Positions 1 to 6,210 of a DNA stretch of 8,645 nt are shown piece after piece. The notes below the pieces were generated by a model that was not told where the DNA came from, made no database searches, and saw only the letters and a program-made list of their open reading frames with translations. The position numbers and the translations under genes are program-made. Numbering within the stretch: position 1 is the stretch's first letter; each line of letters begins with the position of its first letter. Source of the stretch: Armatimonadota bacterium (lineage in GTDB: Bacteria; Armatimonadota; Zipacnadia; Zipacnadales; FEN-943); contig JANZZA010000650.1 in assembly GCA_026419655.1 (NCBI GenBank), forward strand, positions 1-8,645, read 5' to 3'.

Positions 1-477
1 CCATTTGCCCGGCTCGCCCAGAACGGTAATGTCCATGACATCACCGAGAAAGGTGTTCTGACCTTTCTCATCCGGGCCAAAGGTGCGCAGGCGCATGTGG
101 ATGGGGCGGAGAGCCGTGCCCGGCTGGACGTAAACCCAGCCCGAAAGGTTGAGTCTTTGCCCGCGTAACTGGCACGCCCTTTCAGAGACCGCGCCATTGA
201 AGACGATGAGAAGGTCCTGTCCGACTATCGGTCCCGTGTCAATCTTGAGCGCCCACTGGCCTGACCGTACACGCTCGGCCGACCGCTGCAGGCACTCGCC
301 TGACGGCTGCTGGCTCGGATACAGGCCTGTAGACCAGGCTTCGGGCACCGACGCAGTGCCGGCTTCAAAGGTGCCATTGAGCAGCAGCGACGAGGTCTCC
401 TGCCCGTGGGCAACCCCAGCCAGAAGCGTCGCCAACAACGCATGCAAGAGCAGGCTTCTTGCCGCAAGGCGCCTCAT
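1..477 (-). CDS. Secreted protein with N-terminal CBM-like jelly-roll domain (3' end beyond window)
   Basis: The frame is open from an ATG at 477 to the left edge, giving 159 codons with no stop, so the C-terminus is missing. Residues 1-25 form a signal peptide: basic MRRLAARS, a hydrophobic stretch SLLLHALLATLLAGVA, and a likely signal peptidase cut after AHG. The mature part begins QETSSLLLNGTFEAG and continues with PEAW, SGQWALKI, LNLSGWV and a FLGD/LGEPGKW stretch. This pattern (Asn-Gly-x-Phe-Glu near the start, SG-x-x-AL, L-x-LSGWV) is typical of galactose-binding-like or CBM4/9-type beta-sandwiches that bind polysaccharides. A purine-rich ribosome site (AGGGGGGA, 487-494 on the complementary strand) lies nine bases before the ATG and supports this start. 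No catalytic domain is visible in the part present. It could be a glycoside hydrolase, a binding protein or a surface protein. Secretion is well supported; the CBM-like call is moderate. Confidence 0.8.
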   Translation of the reverse strand, partial: MRRLAARSLLLHALLATLLAGVAHGQETSSLLLNGTFEAGTASVPEAWSTGLYPSQQPSGECLQRSAERVRSGQWALKIDTGPIVGQDLLIVFNGAVSERACQLRGQRLNLSGWVYVQPGTALRPIHMRLRTFGPDEKGQNTFLGDVMDITVLGEPGKW

Positions 478-626
478 AGCCCAAAGTCCCCCCTGTGTCT
501 TGCCGTGCTGGCGACACGTGAAATCGCCTGGACAGACTGTAAACAGCGGTTCTGCCCCCGGCCGCCCTTCCGCCGGCATGGCTAGCATCACCCGGAGGCA
601 ATAAGAAGTAGATTGTTACGCAGATT

Positions 627-736
627 GTTGCAGAAGCCGGTGATGCCTTACCCGGAGTGAGGACAGTGTACAAAGCTATGCGCCCCAGCTTTTACCTGCG
701 ACCTCGTGTGGTGGCCGGTAGAGCGACTTTTGCAGA
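627..736 (+). repeat. 110-bp inverted-terminus repeat, copy A
   Basis: The copy runs from GTTGCAGAAGCC to CTTTTGCAGA and is exactly 110 bp. Against the copy at 5891-6000 it aligns end to end without gaps, with about 77 of 110 bases identical by hand count. Shared blocks include AGTGTACAA, CCTGCGA and ACTTTTGCA. The last two bases have drifted from the family end TGCAAC. The sense frame (GTT GCA ...) is stop-free through the copy, but a TAG lies only six codons upstream, so this copy has no own start codon at its left end. It sits about 150 bp upstream of the secreted protein gene at 1-477. Confidence 0.8.
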
Positions 737-952
737 AGTTCCAGAAGGGAATTAGCAGGACTTCTCACCGGCAGCCTCCTTCCTGGTTGTGTCGGGGATT
801 ATAGAGGAGGCAAACAGCACGAAAAAGTTTGGGAGGAAGGCGAGGTGAACTTGCATGGGCCGGAGCTGGTGAACTTACGCTGACAAGCCGGTGTTATATC
901 GGTCAGGTGTAAGCAAAGGATACCTATGGCCCAAAATGTCTCCTTCGAGACC

Positions 953-1062
953 GTTTCAAAAGCAGAGCTTCGCTGTCGTCGAATGGCGCAGGTGTGCAAC
1001 TGCGTGCGACTAGTTTTTTACCCGGAAGCAGATCAGAGACGCCGTAAAGCGACTTTTGCAAC
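953..1062 (+). repeat. 110-bp inverted-terminus repeat, copy B
   Basis: The copy begins GTTTCAAAAGC and ends CGACTTTTGCAAC, exactly 110 bp. The terminal repeats match over GTT(T/G)CAAAAG, and the flank GAGACC before the left end echoes the GGTCTCC after the right end of copy D. The centre is more diverged than in the other plus-strand copies, but the right 25 bases (CCGTAAAGCGACTTTTGCAAC) clearly match copies A and D. The copy lies inside a 50-codon reading frame (ATG 926 to TAA 1078) preceded by AAAGGA five bases before the ATG. That frame is discussed as a finding and is not called a gene. Confidence 0.7.
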
Positions 1063-1086
1063 ACTCTCCCCTTCATAAAGGTGATT

Positions 1087-1200
1087 GTTGGAAAAGCTAT
1101 CGCAGGCCTAGCTGAGATGTACAAAGGGCGCAGGGCTAGGTGCTCGACCTTCTACTTTGCGTTTACTTCTTGGAGTCGCTGAGTGAGGAGGCTTTTACAC
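1087..1200 (+). repeat. Inverted-terminus repeat, copy B2 (second subtype)
   Basis: The copy begins GTTGGAAAAGCT and ends near GGCTTTTACAC; the right end is approximate because it has small insertions. It matches the minus-strand copy at 6211-6320 without gaps over the first 70 bases (about 51 identical by hand count). The best-matching block is AGGTGCTCG followed by CCTT-TACT, and then TGCGTT-ACTTCTTG after a one-base insertion. It lies in the same orientation as copy B, only 24 bp downstream, so the two form a near-tandem pair. It ends just past the stop codon of the RDD gene. Confidence 0.7.
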
Positions 1201-1228
1201 CAGTCGCCAAAGAAGTTTTCCGCAGGAA

Positions 1229-1999
1229 TTAAAGTTTTTCTCGGCGCTTGAGCAGAGCGGCGTAGACCAATTCGAGGAACGCCTCTGGATCGTCTGGGAT
1301 ATTGGCCGGAAGCGAGGGCAGGGCACTTTGAACAGCGGCTGTGATCTGGCGCGCGAGAGTGCTTCTAATCGCCGGGTCAAGGGCGTCGCGACGCTCTATG
1401 AATTGCTCGACGGCAGCGGTTTCCCGCGCGCTGAGACCAGTAAGCAGAGGCACCAGGGTAGCCAGAAGCCCGTCTTGCGCTAGCTGGGCCGGAACTAGCG
1501 GCACCGACTCTTCGCTGCCGCGCTCCTTTATCACCACGGTCCCGGCCACATAGTCGCCCAACCTCTTTCCTTCTCGCGAGAGCAGCATTGAGATGAGGCC
1601 TACGCCATAATAGAATGGCAGCAGGTCAACCAGCCGGACGATGTTGCGCAAAAGAGACTCCGTGAGCGTGAGGGGAGTGCCGTTGTCGCGGATGACGCGG
1701 ATGCTGGCCTGGCGCTTGCCGGGAGTCTGACCGTTCCAGAACATCTCGAAGAGGATGAAATAGGCGAGGAAGAACAGGCCTGCCCCGCTGAGGAATATGA
1801 CGAGCAGTTCTTGCGGACCCAAGGGGATGCCAGGCGCGAAGGAAGACATGAAGGCCAGTAAAACACCGAGAAAAGTGAAGGCGGCAAACAAAATGAGGTG
1901 GTCCATCAGGGCGGCAAGGAATCGCGAGCCGAAGCCCGCGATTTCGTGACTTACGCGGACGTGCTCGGGGGTCTCGATGTCGAAGCGGTCGGCTTCCAC
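1229..1999 (-). CDS. RDD family integral membrane protein
   Basis: The product is 256 residues, starting at GTG 1999. The RDD signature is complete. Residues 8-33 read IETPEHVRV...AGFGSRFLAALMDHLI with the conserved Arg and Asp. GQTPGKR is at 90-96. RNIVRLVDLLPFYYGVG and KRLGDYVAGTVVI are at 118-157. Three hydrophobic segments are visible (about 30-52, 64-88 and 125-141). They are followed by a soluble, helical C-terminal region of about 90 residues that is not part of the core domain. RDD proteins are membrane proteins, some linked to ion or solute transport; the substrate cannot be told here. The start is fixed because IETPE lies only seven residues in and no other ATG, GTG or TTG is near upstream. 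The 5' end overlaps the divergent SpoIIM/DUF95 gene by 23 bp. The two families are commonly adjacent, which supports a shared envelope role. Confidence in the family is high. Confidence 0.93.
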   Translation of the reverse strand: MEADRFDIETPEHVRVSHEIAGFGSRFLAALMDHLILFAAFTFLGVLLAFMSSFAPGIPLGPQELLVIFLSGAGLFFLAYFILFEMFWNGQTPGKRQASIRVIRDNGTPLTLTESLLRNIVRLVDLLPFYYGVGLISMLLSREGKRLGDYVAGTVVIKERGSEESVPLVPAQLAQDGLLATLVPLLTGLSARETAAVEQFIERRDALDPAIRSTLARQITAAVQSALPSLPANIPDDPEAFLELVYAALLKRREKL

Positions 2000-3071
2000 T
2001 AATGAGCGCGCTCCAGGACCGGCGGCTGCGTCAGCCGAAGGCGAAGAACAGGTTACCGGGCGGCGGGCACGCTGGCAAGAGCTGGAGGGCCTGATCAGGC
2101 AGGTTGACGCTGGCGGGCTTGAGAGCCTGGGGCCGGACGGACTCGAGCGTCTTGCGGTGTTGTATCGTTCGGCCGCGGCGGACCTGGCGCGCGCCCGCAG
2201 CGAGGGCTGGCCCGGACAGGTGCAGGACTACGTCAACAACCTGGTGGCCCGGGCACATGCGCGCATTTACGCGGTCCAGCCGCGCTCAGGCCTGGGCATG
2301 AGAGTTTACTTCTTTGGCGTGGTGCCGGCGGTGTTCCGCAGGCGGTGGCATTACCTGGCGGCCAGCACCTTCCTGACGCTGGCCATGGCATTGATGTCCT
2401 ACGCTGGGGTACGGCGCGAGCCAGGCCTTGCCAGGGAACTCCTGGGCGGCTTTGCAGAAGCCGTCGCAGAATTCGCCCGAAGCGGCGAGGCCGCAGGGCA
2501 TTACTTCGCCGACCAGCCCTTTGTCAAGTATCTCGGCGGTGGTTCCTTTTCAGCCTTTTTGTTCCTGCACAACCTTCAGGTGGCGCTGCAGGCCTTCGCT
2601 TTAGGCGTCACCGCTGGTCTGGGCACCCTCTTTGTGCTCCTGAGCAACGGCATGATGATCGGCGTCTTTCTCGCCATTGGCGCCAATGAGGGCGCGTTGG
2701 CGCGGCTGTTATCCGTGGTGGCACCTCACGGGGCTCTGGAGATACCAGCCATCCTTATAGCTGGTGCCGGAGGCCTTCTCATGGGACACGCCATCGTCAA
2801 TCCCGGACGGTGGAGGCGTGCAGATGCCCTGAAACTTGCTGGCCGGGACGCTCTTGCGCTTCTGGTCGTGTCAGTGCCCATGTTTCTTGCCGCCGGGGTT
2901 ATCGAGGGCAATCTCAGCCCGCGGTTCCGGGGTTTCTTTGGGAGTGACCAGGTGAGGATTGTGTTTGCTCTGGGTATGCTGGGGACCCTCGGCCTCTATC
3001 TATGGGGCGCGGATAAGCTGCTGCCACCACATCTAAGTCGCCGGGTGCCACCAGCCCCGCCGTGGCCGTGA
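1977..3071 (+). CDS. SpoIIM/DUF95 family membrane protein
   Basis: The product is 364 residues. Residues 28-100 are the soluble N-terminal module typical of this family (GRRARWQELEGLI, then LYRSAAADLARARSEGWP and YVNNLVARAHARIYA). Residues 111-141 (YFFGVVPAVFRRRW and a first membrane helix) begin the conserved DUF95 core. It continues with HNLQVALQAFALGVTAGLGT (198-217), LSNGMMIGVFLAI (222-234), APHGALEIPAILIAGAGGLL (249-268) and NPGRWRR (275-281). Two more hydrophobic segments follow, near 291-310 and 327-344. SpoIIM itself acts with SpoIID and SpoIIP in engulfment during sporulation. This longer form is widespread in non-sporulating bacteria, so no sporulation role should be assumed. The ATG at 1977 has GGGGG five bases upstream and is the only usual start codon before the conserved region. 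It overlaps the divergent RDD gene by 23 bp and converges on the phosphatase gene. Confidence 0.92.
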   Translation: MSKRSASTNERAPGPAAASAEGEEQVTGRRARWQELEGLIRQVDAGGLESLGPDGLERLAVLYRSAAADLARARSEGWPGQVQDYVNNLVARAHARIYAVQPRSGLGMRVYFFGVVPAVFRRRWHYLAASTFLTLAMALMSYAGVRREPGLARELLGGFAEAVAEFARSGEAAGHYFADQPFVKYLGGGSFSAFLFLHNLQVALQAFALGVTAGLGTLFVLLSNGMMIGVFLAIGANEGALARLLSVVAPHGALEIPAILIAGAGGLLMGHAIVNPGRWRRADALKLAGRDALALLVVSVPMFLAAGVIEGNLSPRFRGFFGSDQVRIVFALGMLGTLGLYLWGADKLLPPHLSRRVPPAPPWP

Positions 3072-3080
3072 GGGGCTGGT
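3050..3080. terminator. Hairpin between convergent genes
   Basis: A perfect 9-bp inverted repeat, ACCAGCCCC (3050-3058) and GGGGCTGGT (3072-3080), encloses a 13-base loop that contains the stop codon of the SpoIIM gene. It sits in the 34-bp gap between convergent genes, where a bidirectional terminator is expected. No T-run follows on either strand, so intrinsic termination is uncertain. Confidence 0.4.
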
Positions 3081-3105
3081 TCTGCGGGCGGATCCGGCAC
3101 CTTCG

Positions 3106-3816
3106 TCACGGCACGGTGGCCAGGATTTCAGCCGGCGCGGTGCAAGTGAGGCGCTCGAAAGCCTGAGGACCAGCCAGCCGCGTTACGAGTTTTCGGGCGG
3201 GGGAGAACTTTGGCGCGTCGCCTGTGGGGTTATGGGCATCGGTGGCCAGCAGGTTGGCCAATCCTTCAGCCACCAGCCACCGGGCCAGCCGTGCGACGTC
3301 TCGGGAGAGTCTGCCGAGTAAGCCGGCAGTCGTTACCTGCAGGGCCACTCCGCCAGCGGTCAGCTCTCGCGCCCGTTCCCGCACCTCCATCAGGGCGAGG
3401 ATGCGCTCGGGGTGGGCGAGCACCACCCGGTAGCCGCGTAGCTGCAGCTCGAAAATAACCCGGCGGGCGACCTGCCAGTCGCAATAGGCAGGCACTTCGA
3501 CCAGCAGGTATTGAGTGCCAGCCAGACATGGCAAGGGGTCTGTTGCGGCGTCAAGCAGCGACGCCGTCAATGCTATCTCTGCCCCAGCGTACAGCTTCAG
3601 GTCCAGGCCCGTGCGCTGAATGGCCGCCTGGAGTGCGGCAGTGTGCCCCAACAGAGTTTCCCAATCCGGAGCGCCCGGGGCGGCTGTCCAGTGTGGAGTG
3701 GCCACAATGGCGCGGAGACCGTCGGCTGCGGCCACCCGTGCCATCTCGACTGCCGTGGCCATGTCTCGAGGGCCGTCGTCCAGCCCGGGGAGAATGTGGC
3801 AATGAGTGTCAATCAT
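3106..3816 (-). CDS. CpsB/YwqE-type tyrosine-protein phosphatase (PHP domain)
   Basis: The product is 236 residues, slightly shorter than Bacillus CpsB/YwqE (about 254). All metal-binding motifs of the PHP-type phosphotyrosine phosphatases are visible: HCH at residues 5-7 followed by LPGLDDG (9-15), ATPHW (39-43), GAE with Glu80, LAHPER with His135, and ATDAHN with Asp193 and His195. These enzymes use a trinuclear metal site to remove phosphate from tyrosine of bacterial tyrosine kinases (BY-kinases) that control capsule or exopolysaccharide export. They act in the cytoplasm. No kinase or polysaccharide gene lies in this window, so the partner must be encoded elsewhere. The start MIDTHCH is the family's usual N-terminus. 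The bases before it are C-rich on the coding strand and contain no Shine-Dalgarno sequence, so translation may start by another route. Histidinol phosphatase is a related alternative, but the HCHILPGLDDG start favours the CpsB group. Confidence 0.93.
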   Translation of the reverse strand: MIDTHCHILPGLDDGPRDMATAVEMARVAAADGLRAIVATPHWTAAPGAPDWETLLGHTAALQAAIQRTGLDLKLYAGAEIALTASLLDAATDPLPCLAGTQYLLVEVPAYCDWQVARRVIFELQLRGYRVVLAHPERILALMEVRERARELTAGGVALQVTTAGLLGRLSRDVARLARWLVAEGLANLLATDAHNPTGDAPKFSPARKLVTRLAGPQAFERLTCTAPAEILATVP

Positions 3817-3912
3817 GGCGAGGGCGAGGGGAGGGGGCGTCGCTTTCAGGATTCTTTCTCAACCCCTTCGGCTGGCCTGAAAAGCTCCCCAGCGGTGTCT
3901 TCCGGGGTGACG

Positions 3913-4022
3913 GTTGCAATGGCCGCCTCCACGACTGCCAGAAGTGCTCTCGCGCGAGAGGTCAAGCGCACAGGTCTGCACACTTTCTGCACCTCAGGTA
4001 AGCCTATACCAGCTGTTGCAAC
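3913..4022 (-). repeat. 110-bp inverted-terminus repeat, copy C
   Basis: On the minus strand this copy runs from GTTGCAACAGCTGGTAT to GCCATTGCAAC and is exactly 110 bp. It aligns without gaps to copy D, with about 71 of 110 bases identical by hand count, including GGCTTA and AAAGTGT blocks. It contains a perfect 14-base palindrome, CTCTCGCGCGAGAG, at 3947-3960. It occupies the middle of the 266-bp spacer between the FUN14 gene and the phosphatase gene. The minus frame through it is open for 78 codons immediately after the FUN14 stop (TAG, then TTG at 4082, down to 3846). With only a TTG start, no ribosome site, and half its length contributed by the repeat, I do not call this frame a gene. 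Confidence 0.8.
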
Positions 4023-4082
4023 GATATCCTCATAAAACCTAGCGGCTTCGGGAGTTGGCCGGTGGACCGCTGGGCGGGTCAA

Positions 4083-4385
4083 CTATTTCTTTACGCCCAG
4101 CCAAAAGCCCGCCCCGAAACCACCGGTAAAGGGCAGGTTGTACGTGAGCACCTTCCAGAGCACTCGAAAGCCTTCAGAGGCAATCTTCGTCACAGGAGCT
4201 GCCTGGGCTGCCTTGTCCCAGTGAATCTCGGCGATTCCGTAATACGCCAGCACCTGTAAAAGAATGAACACCACGCCCAGTAAGCAGCCGAGCATTTTAC
4301 CGACGCTCTTTAGTGCATGGGCAGTGCTCCAGCCCAGTACTCCACCGATGCCCAGAGTGGCCACTACCGGCAGTACTGATTCCAT
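4083..4385 (-). CDS. FUN14 family small membrane protein
   Basis: The product is 100 residues. It has the glycine-rich first membrane segment (LGIGGVLGWSTAHALKSVGK, 11-30), then LGCLLGVVFILLQVLAYYG (32-50) followed by IAEIHWDKA. This hydrophobic LQ-x-L-x-YYG segment followed by an I-x-W-D motif is characteristic of FUN14-domain proteins. The last third ends in another glycine-rich segment, LPFTGGFGAGFWLGVKK. In eukaryotes FUNDC1 is a mitophagy receptor; the bacterial role is not established. The ATG at 4385 is preferred: AGGGAG (4394-4399) lies eight bases upstream, whereas a GTG at 4394 would overlap the ribosome site. It lies 142 bp downstream of the DUF6807 gene on the same strand, so co-transcription is possible. 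Confidence 0.85.
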   Translation of the reverse strand: MESVLPVVATLGIGGVLGWSTAHALKSVGKMLGCLLGVVFILLQVLAYYGIAEIHWDKAAQAAPVTKIASEGFRVLWKVLTYNLPFTGGFGAGFWLGVKK

Positions 4386-4393
4386 GCTGTCCA

Positions 4394-4399
4394 CTCCCT
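4394..4399 (-). promoter_or_regulatory. Ribosome binding site deciding the FUN14 start
   Basis: AGGGAG on the minus strand lies eight bases before ATG 4385. It overlaps the alternative GTG at 4394, which argues against that longer start. Confidence 0.6.
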
Positions 4400-4527
4400 G
4401 CGTGACTTTCCCAGCACCTTATCCGCTGTCTGCACGCCGAAAGACATAGCGTATCGGTCCTTCATGGCCCCCTACCTATCCGGACGCTTAAGGACGCGAG
4501 CTGTTGTCCTTTCTTGGCCCAAATTAC

Positions 4528-5766
4528 TCACTCGTCAACTTTCTCGACCTTCGGCGGAAGGGCATAGTCAAGATAGCGGCCCCTCACGTCAGCGGCTACG
4601 GTGTCTCCGCGATGTATGTAGACGCGGAAGTTGAAGACTAGTTTCTCGCCGCGGCGCATGGTGTGGTCGCCGCGCTGGCTCCAGTCGCCCGTGAACTCGT
4701 GGATGCCCCACTGGTTAGCGGTGAAGAGGCCGTAGCTTCGCACGTGCCACCAGGTGGGGTGGCGGAAATTGTCCGGGTGGTCGAAGATGGCAATGCCGAG
4801 GACTTCTTTGCCCACGGGGCCGTAGTAGTCAACCCAGGGCGCTCGCTTGCCCCAGCACTCGGCCTCGGTTACAGCGCCGTAAGCGTTGACGATTCGCCCG
4901 CCGCGGCTTTCTTCCATGCTCTCGGCCACGCGAATTGAGAGCGTGCCGGCTTCCTTGGTGTCGCCCAGGTGCACGCCACCGTAGGCTGCAAACCAGACTA
5001 TGTGCCAGTCCATGATTCGCATTTCGGGGCCGAGGTCGTAGACGGCGATACTCGTGATTTCGCGCAGCAGCTTGTCACCGCGGGCCGATACCCAGTCGCT
5101 GGCTGCGCGGATGAGGCCTACCAGCGGCCCCTGGGCAAGTACTGTGACCTCGGTGTTGACCGTGCTTGCGTGGCCTTCAAGTTCGGACCAGTTGTCCTGG
5201 CCATTAACTTCGCCGTGGGCCACGTACATGGACTTATGGTGCGGATGGTCGTGGGGAGCGAAGTTGGTCACCTGGTGGCCGCCGGGGCCATAAACGGGAT
5301 AGCAGTAGGGCCGCGCGATGCCGTGGCGAAATACATAGCTGGTAAATGGGGCGGGGCCAAGGGCGAAGTTCACCTGCTTGCCGTCTTCCAGGTGCACCTT
5401 TACGCCGCCAGAGACAGATGGTATTTCTGCTTCCTCTTCTCTGGGGGCGACTCCGTAGCGTTTGGTGGCACCTGCTGGCAAGTCTATGACCAGCCAATGC
5501 AGACGGCAGCCGTCAGGGCCGCAGACGCACTGAGACGGCACCTGCCGCACGCGCCGACCGCGGTGGTCTAGCTCCCAGACTGCATGCTGGCCCTCGCAGG
5601 CGCACTCACCTGGGCCCTTGCATTCACAGGTGTCAGGGTCGTAGCAACCACAGGAGCACTGGCAGTCGTCGGCGCACTCGCAGGGCACGGCGACGACGGT
5701 GGCCTCGCGGGGATGATTTCCAGCCCAGACCTGGTAGATTGCTTGGCTGCACGGACATTTGCTCAT
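4528..5766 (-). CDS. DUF6807 ('PmoA') family protein with cysteine-rich N-terminal extension
   Basis: The product is 412 residues from ATG 5766. Residues from about 120 to the end match the DUF6807 family, often labelled 'methane oxygenase PmoA' although it is not the particulate methane monooxygenase subunit. The core motif RPYCYPVYGPGG (152-163) is followed by APHDHPHHKSMYVAHGEVNG (170-189). His174, His176, His177 and His184 are likely functional or metal-binding residues. The family is common in polysaccharide-degrading bacteria; its chemistry is not firmly established. The N-terminal 87 residues are unusual, with 15 cysteines mostly in Cys-x-Cys pairs (4/6, 29/31, 35/37/39/41, 47/49, 55/57, 80/82, 87). 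No signal peptide is present, so these are likely cytoplasmic metal ligands rather than disulfides. The frame could be extended to a TTG at 5850, but GGAGGT seven bases before ATG 5766 and a promoter overlapping the extension favour the shorter form. Confidence 0.88.
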   Translation of the reverse strand: MSKCPCSQAIYQVWAGNHPREATVVAVPCECADDCQCSCGCYDPDTCECKGPGECACEGQHAVWELDHRGRRVRQVPSQCVCGPDGCRLHWLVIDLPAGATKRYGVAPREEEAEIPSVSGGVKVHLEDGKQVNFALGPAPFTSYVFRHGIARPYCYPVYGPGGHQVTNFAPHDHPHHKSMYVAHGEVNGQDNWSELEGHASTVNTEVTVLAQGPLVGLIRAASDWVSARGDKLLREITSIAVYDLGPEMRIMDWHIVWFAAYGGVHLGDTKEAGTLSIRVAESMEESRGGRIVNAYGAVTEAECWGKRAPWVDYYGPVGKEVLGIAIFDHPDNFRHPTWWHVRSYGLFTANQWGIHEFTGDWSQRGDHTMRRGEKLVFNFRVYIHRGDTVAADVRGRYLDYALPPKVEKVDE

Positions 5767-5773
5767 TGCCACT

Positions 5774-5779
5774 ACCTCC
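5774..5779 (-). promoter_or_regulatory. Strong ribosome binding site of the DUF6807 gene
   Basis: GGAGGT on the minus strand lies seven bases before ATG 5766. It fixes the start 28 codons inside the longest open frame, so that the protein begins MSKCPC. Confidence 0.8.
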
Positions 5780-5821
5780 GAGAAGCAAGCGGCTCGTACC
5801 AGCCGCCAGGGTGCCAAGCGT

Positions 5822-5850
5822 ATCTTATCCATGGGCTGCGCGGCTGACAA
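5822..5850 (-). promoter_or_regulatory. Probable sigma-70-type promoter of the DUF6807 gene
   Basis: On the minus strand TTGTCA (5850-5845) and TAAGAT (5827-5822) are separated by 17 bases. The -35 matches five of six and the -10 four of six consensus positions. Transcription would begin near 5815, giving a 5' leader of about 50 bases. Confidence 0.5.
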
Positions 5851-5890
5851 TCCCGCGGGTCCAACCAGTCTTCATTTGTCTGAGAGGACT

Positions 5891-6000
5891 GTTGCAAAAG
5901 CTGGTATTGGCTTATCCAGAGCAAAGAAAGTGTACAACGCTGCGCGCCAGCTCTGTTCCCTGCGATTCAGTCTGGGTGCCGTGAAAGCAACTTTTGCAAC
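5891..6000 (+). repeat. 110-bp inverted-terminus repeat, copy D (best-preserved ends)
   Basis: The copy runs from GTTGCAAAAGCTGG to AGCAACTTTTGCAAC and is exactly 110 bp. Its ends form an inverted repeat of 13 bases with one mismatch, extended outward by AGAGGACT and GGTCTCCT. The interior includes AAAGTGTACAACGCTGCGCG. It is the clearest member of the family in the window and was used as the reference for the others. It lies 125 bp upstream of the DUF6807 start, just beyond that gene's probable promoter, and points away from the gene. Confidence 0.85.
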
Positions 6001-6075
6001 GGTCTCCTGAGAATTTTCCTCACGTCGGCGCTTGCCAGCCCGGAACCTTGTACGAGCCTCTCTTCCAGGCTAACT

Positions 6076-6182
6076 GTCGCAAAACCGTCATTTCACGAGT
6101 GGGTGCCCCCATGTGGTACTACATGCTGGCGCCAACCTGTGCCATACGCGCACTGGCGGCTACGTGGAGGCGGGTTTGCGAC
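6076..6182 (+). repeat. 107-bp inverted-terminus repeat, copy F (variant ends)
   Basis: The copy begins GTCGCAAAACC and ends GGGTTTGCGAC. It is 107 bp, three fewer than the other copies. The interior retains recognisable family sequence (GTGGTACTACATGCTGGCGCC against GTGTACAACGCTGCGCGCC in copy D). Both ends carry the same changes from the family consensus (T to C at position 3, G to C at position 10). The pairing also extends three bases outward (ACT at 6073-6075 and AGT at 6183-6185). It lies 28 bp from the oppositely oriented copy E. Confidence 0.6.
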
Positions 6183-6210
6183 AGTCGCCCAGAGTATCCT
6201 TTTCGTGACG

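Larger units (their letters stand above)
478..1228. other. Spacer with three repeat copies, no convincing gene
   Basis: This 750-bp spacer separates two leftward genes. It holds three copies of the 110-bp terminal-inverted-repeat family (627-736, 953-1062, 1087-about 1200). The part between the first and second copies (737-952) contains no repeat and no ORF with protein-like composition. It does hold a 12-codon reading frame (GTG at 846, reading NLHGPELVNLR, stop) behind a purine-rich GGAGGAAGGCGAG. It also contains a short internal repetition, GGTGAACTT, at the start and near the end of that frame. I see no RNA gene and no clear promoter here. Confidence 0.6.

Noticed and set aside
627..1200. 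Repeated units that might suggest a CRISPR array.
   Set aside because: The repeats are about 110 bp, diverged, occur in both orientations and are irregularly spaced, with no short identical repeats or constant-length spacers.
2004..2013. Perfect 10-base palindrome GAGCGCGCTC just inside the SpoIIM gene, upstream of the RDD start.
   Set aside because: It is short, GC-only in the centre and within coding sequence. Such palindromes arise often by chance at this base composition.
4490..4511. AAGGAC...GTCCTT inverted repeat after the DUF6807 gene, considered as a terminator.
   Set aside because: The stem is only 6 bp with a 10-base loop, and no T-run follows in the direction of the DUF6807 gene.
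4969..5571. A 200-codon open frame on the plus strand.
   Set aside because: It is antisense to the DUF6807 gene, which has recognisable family motifs, a strong ribosome site and a promoter.
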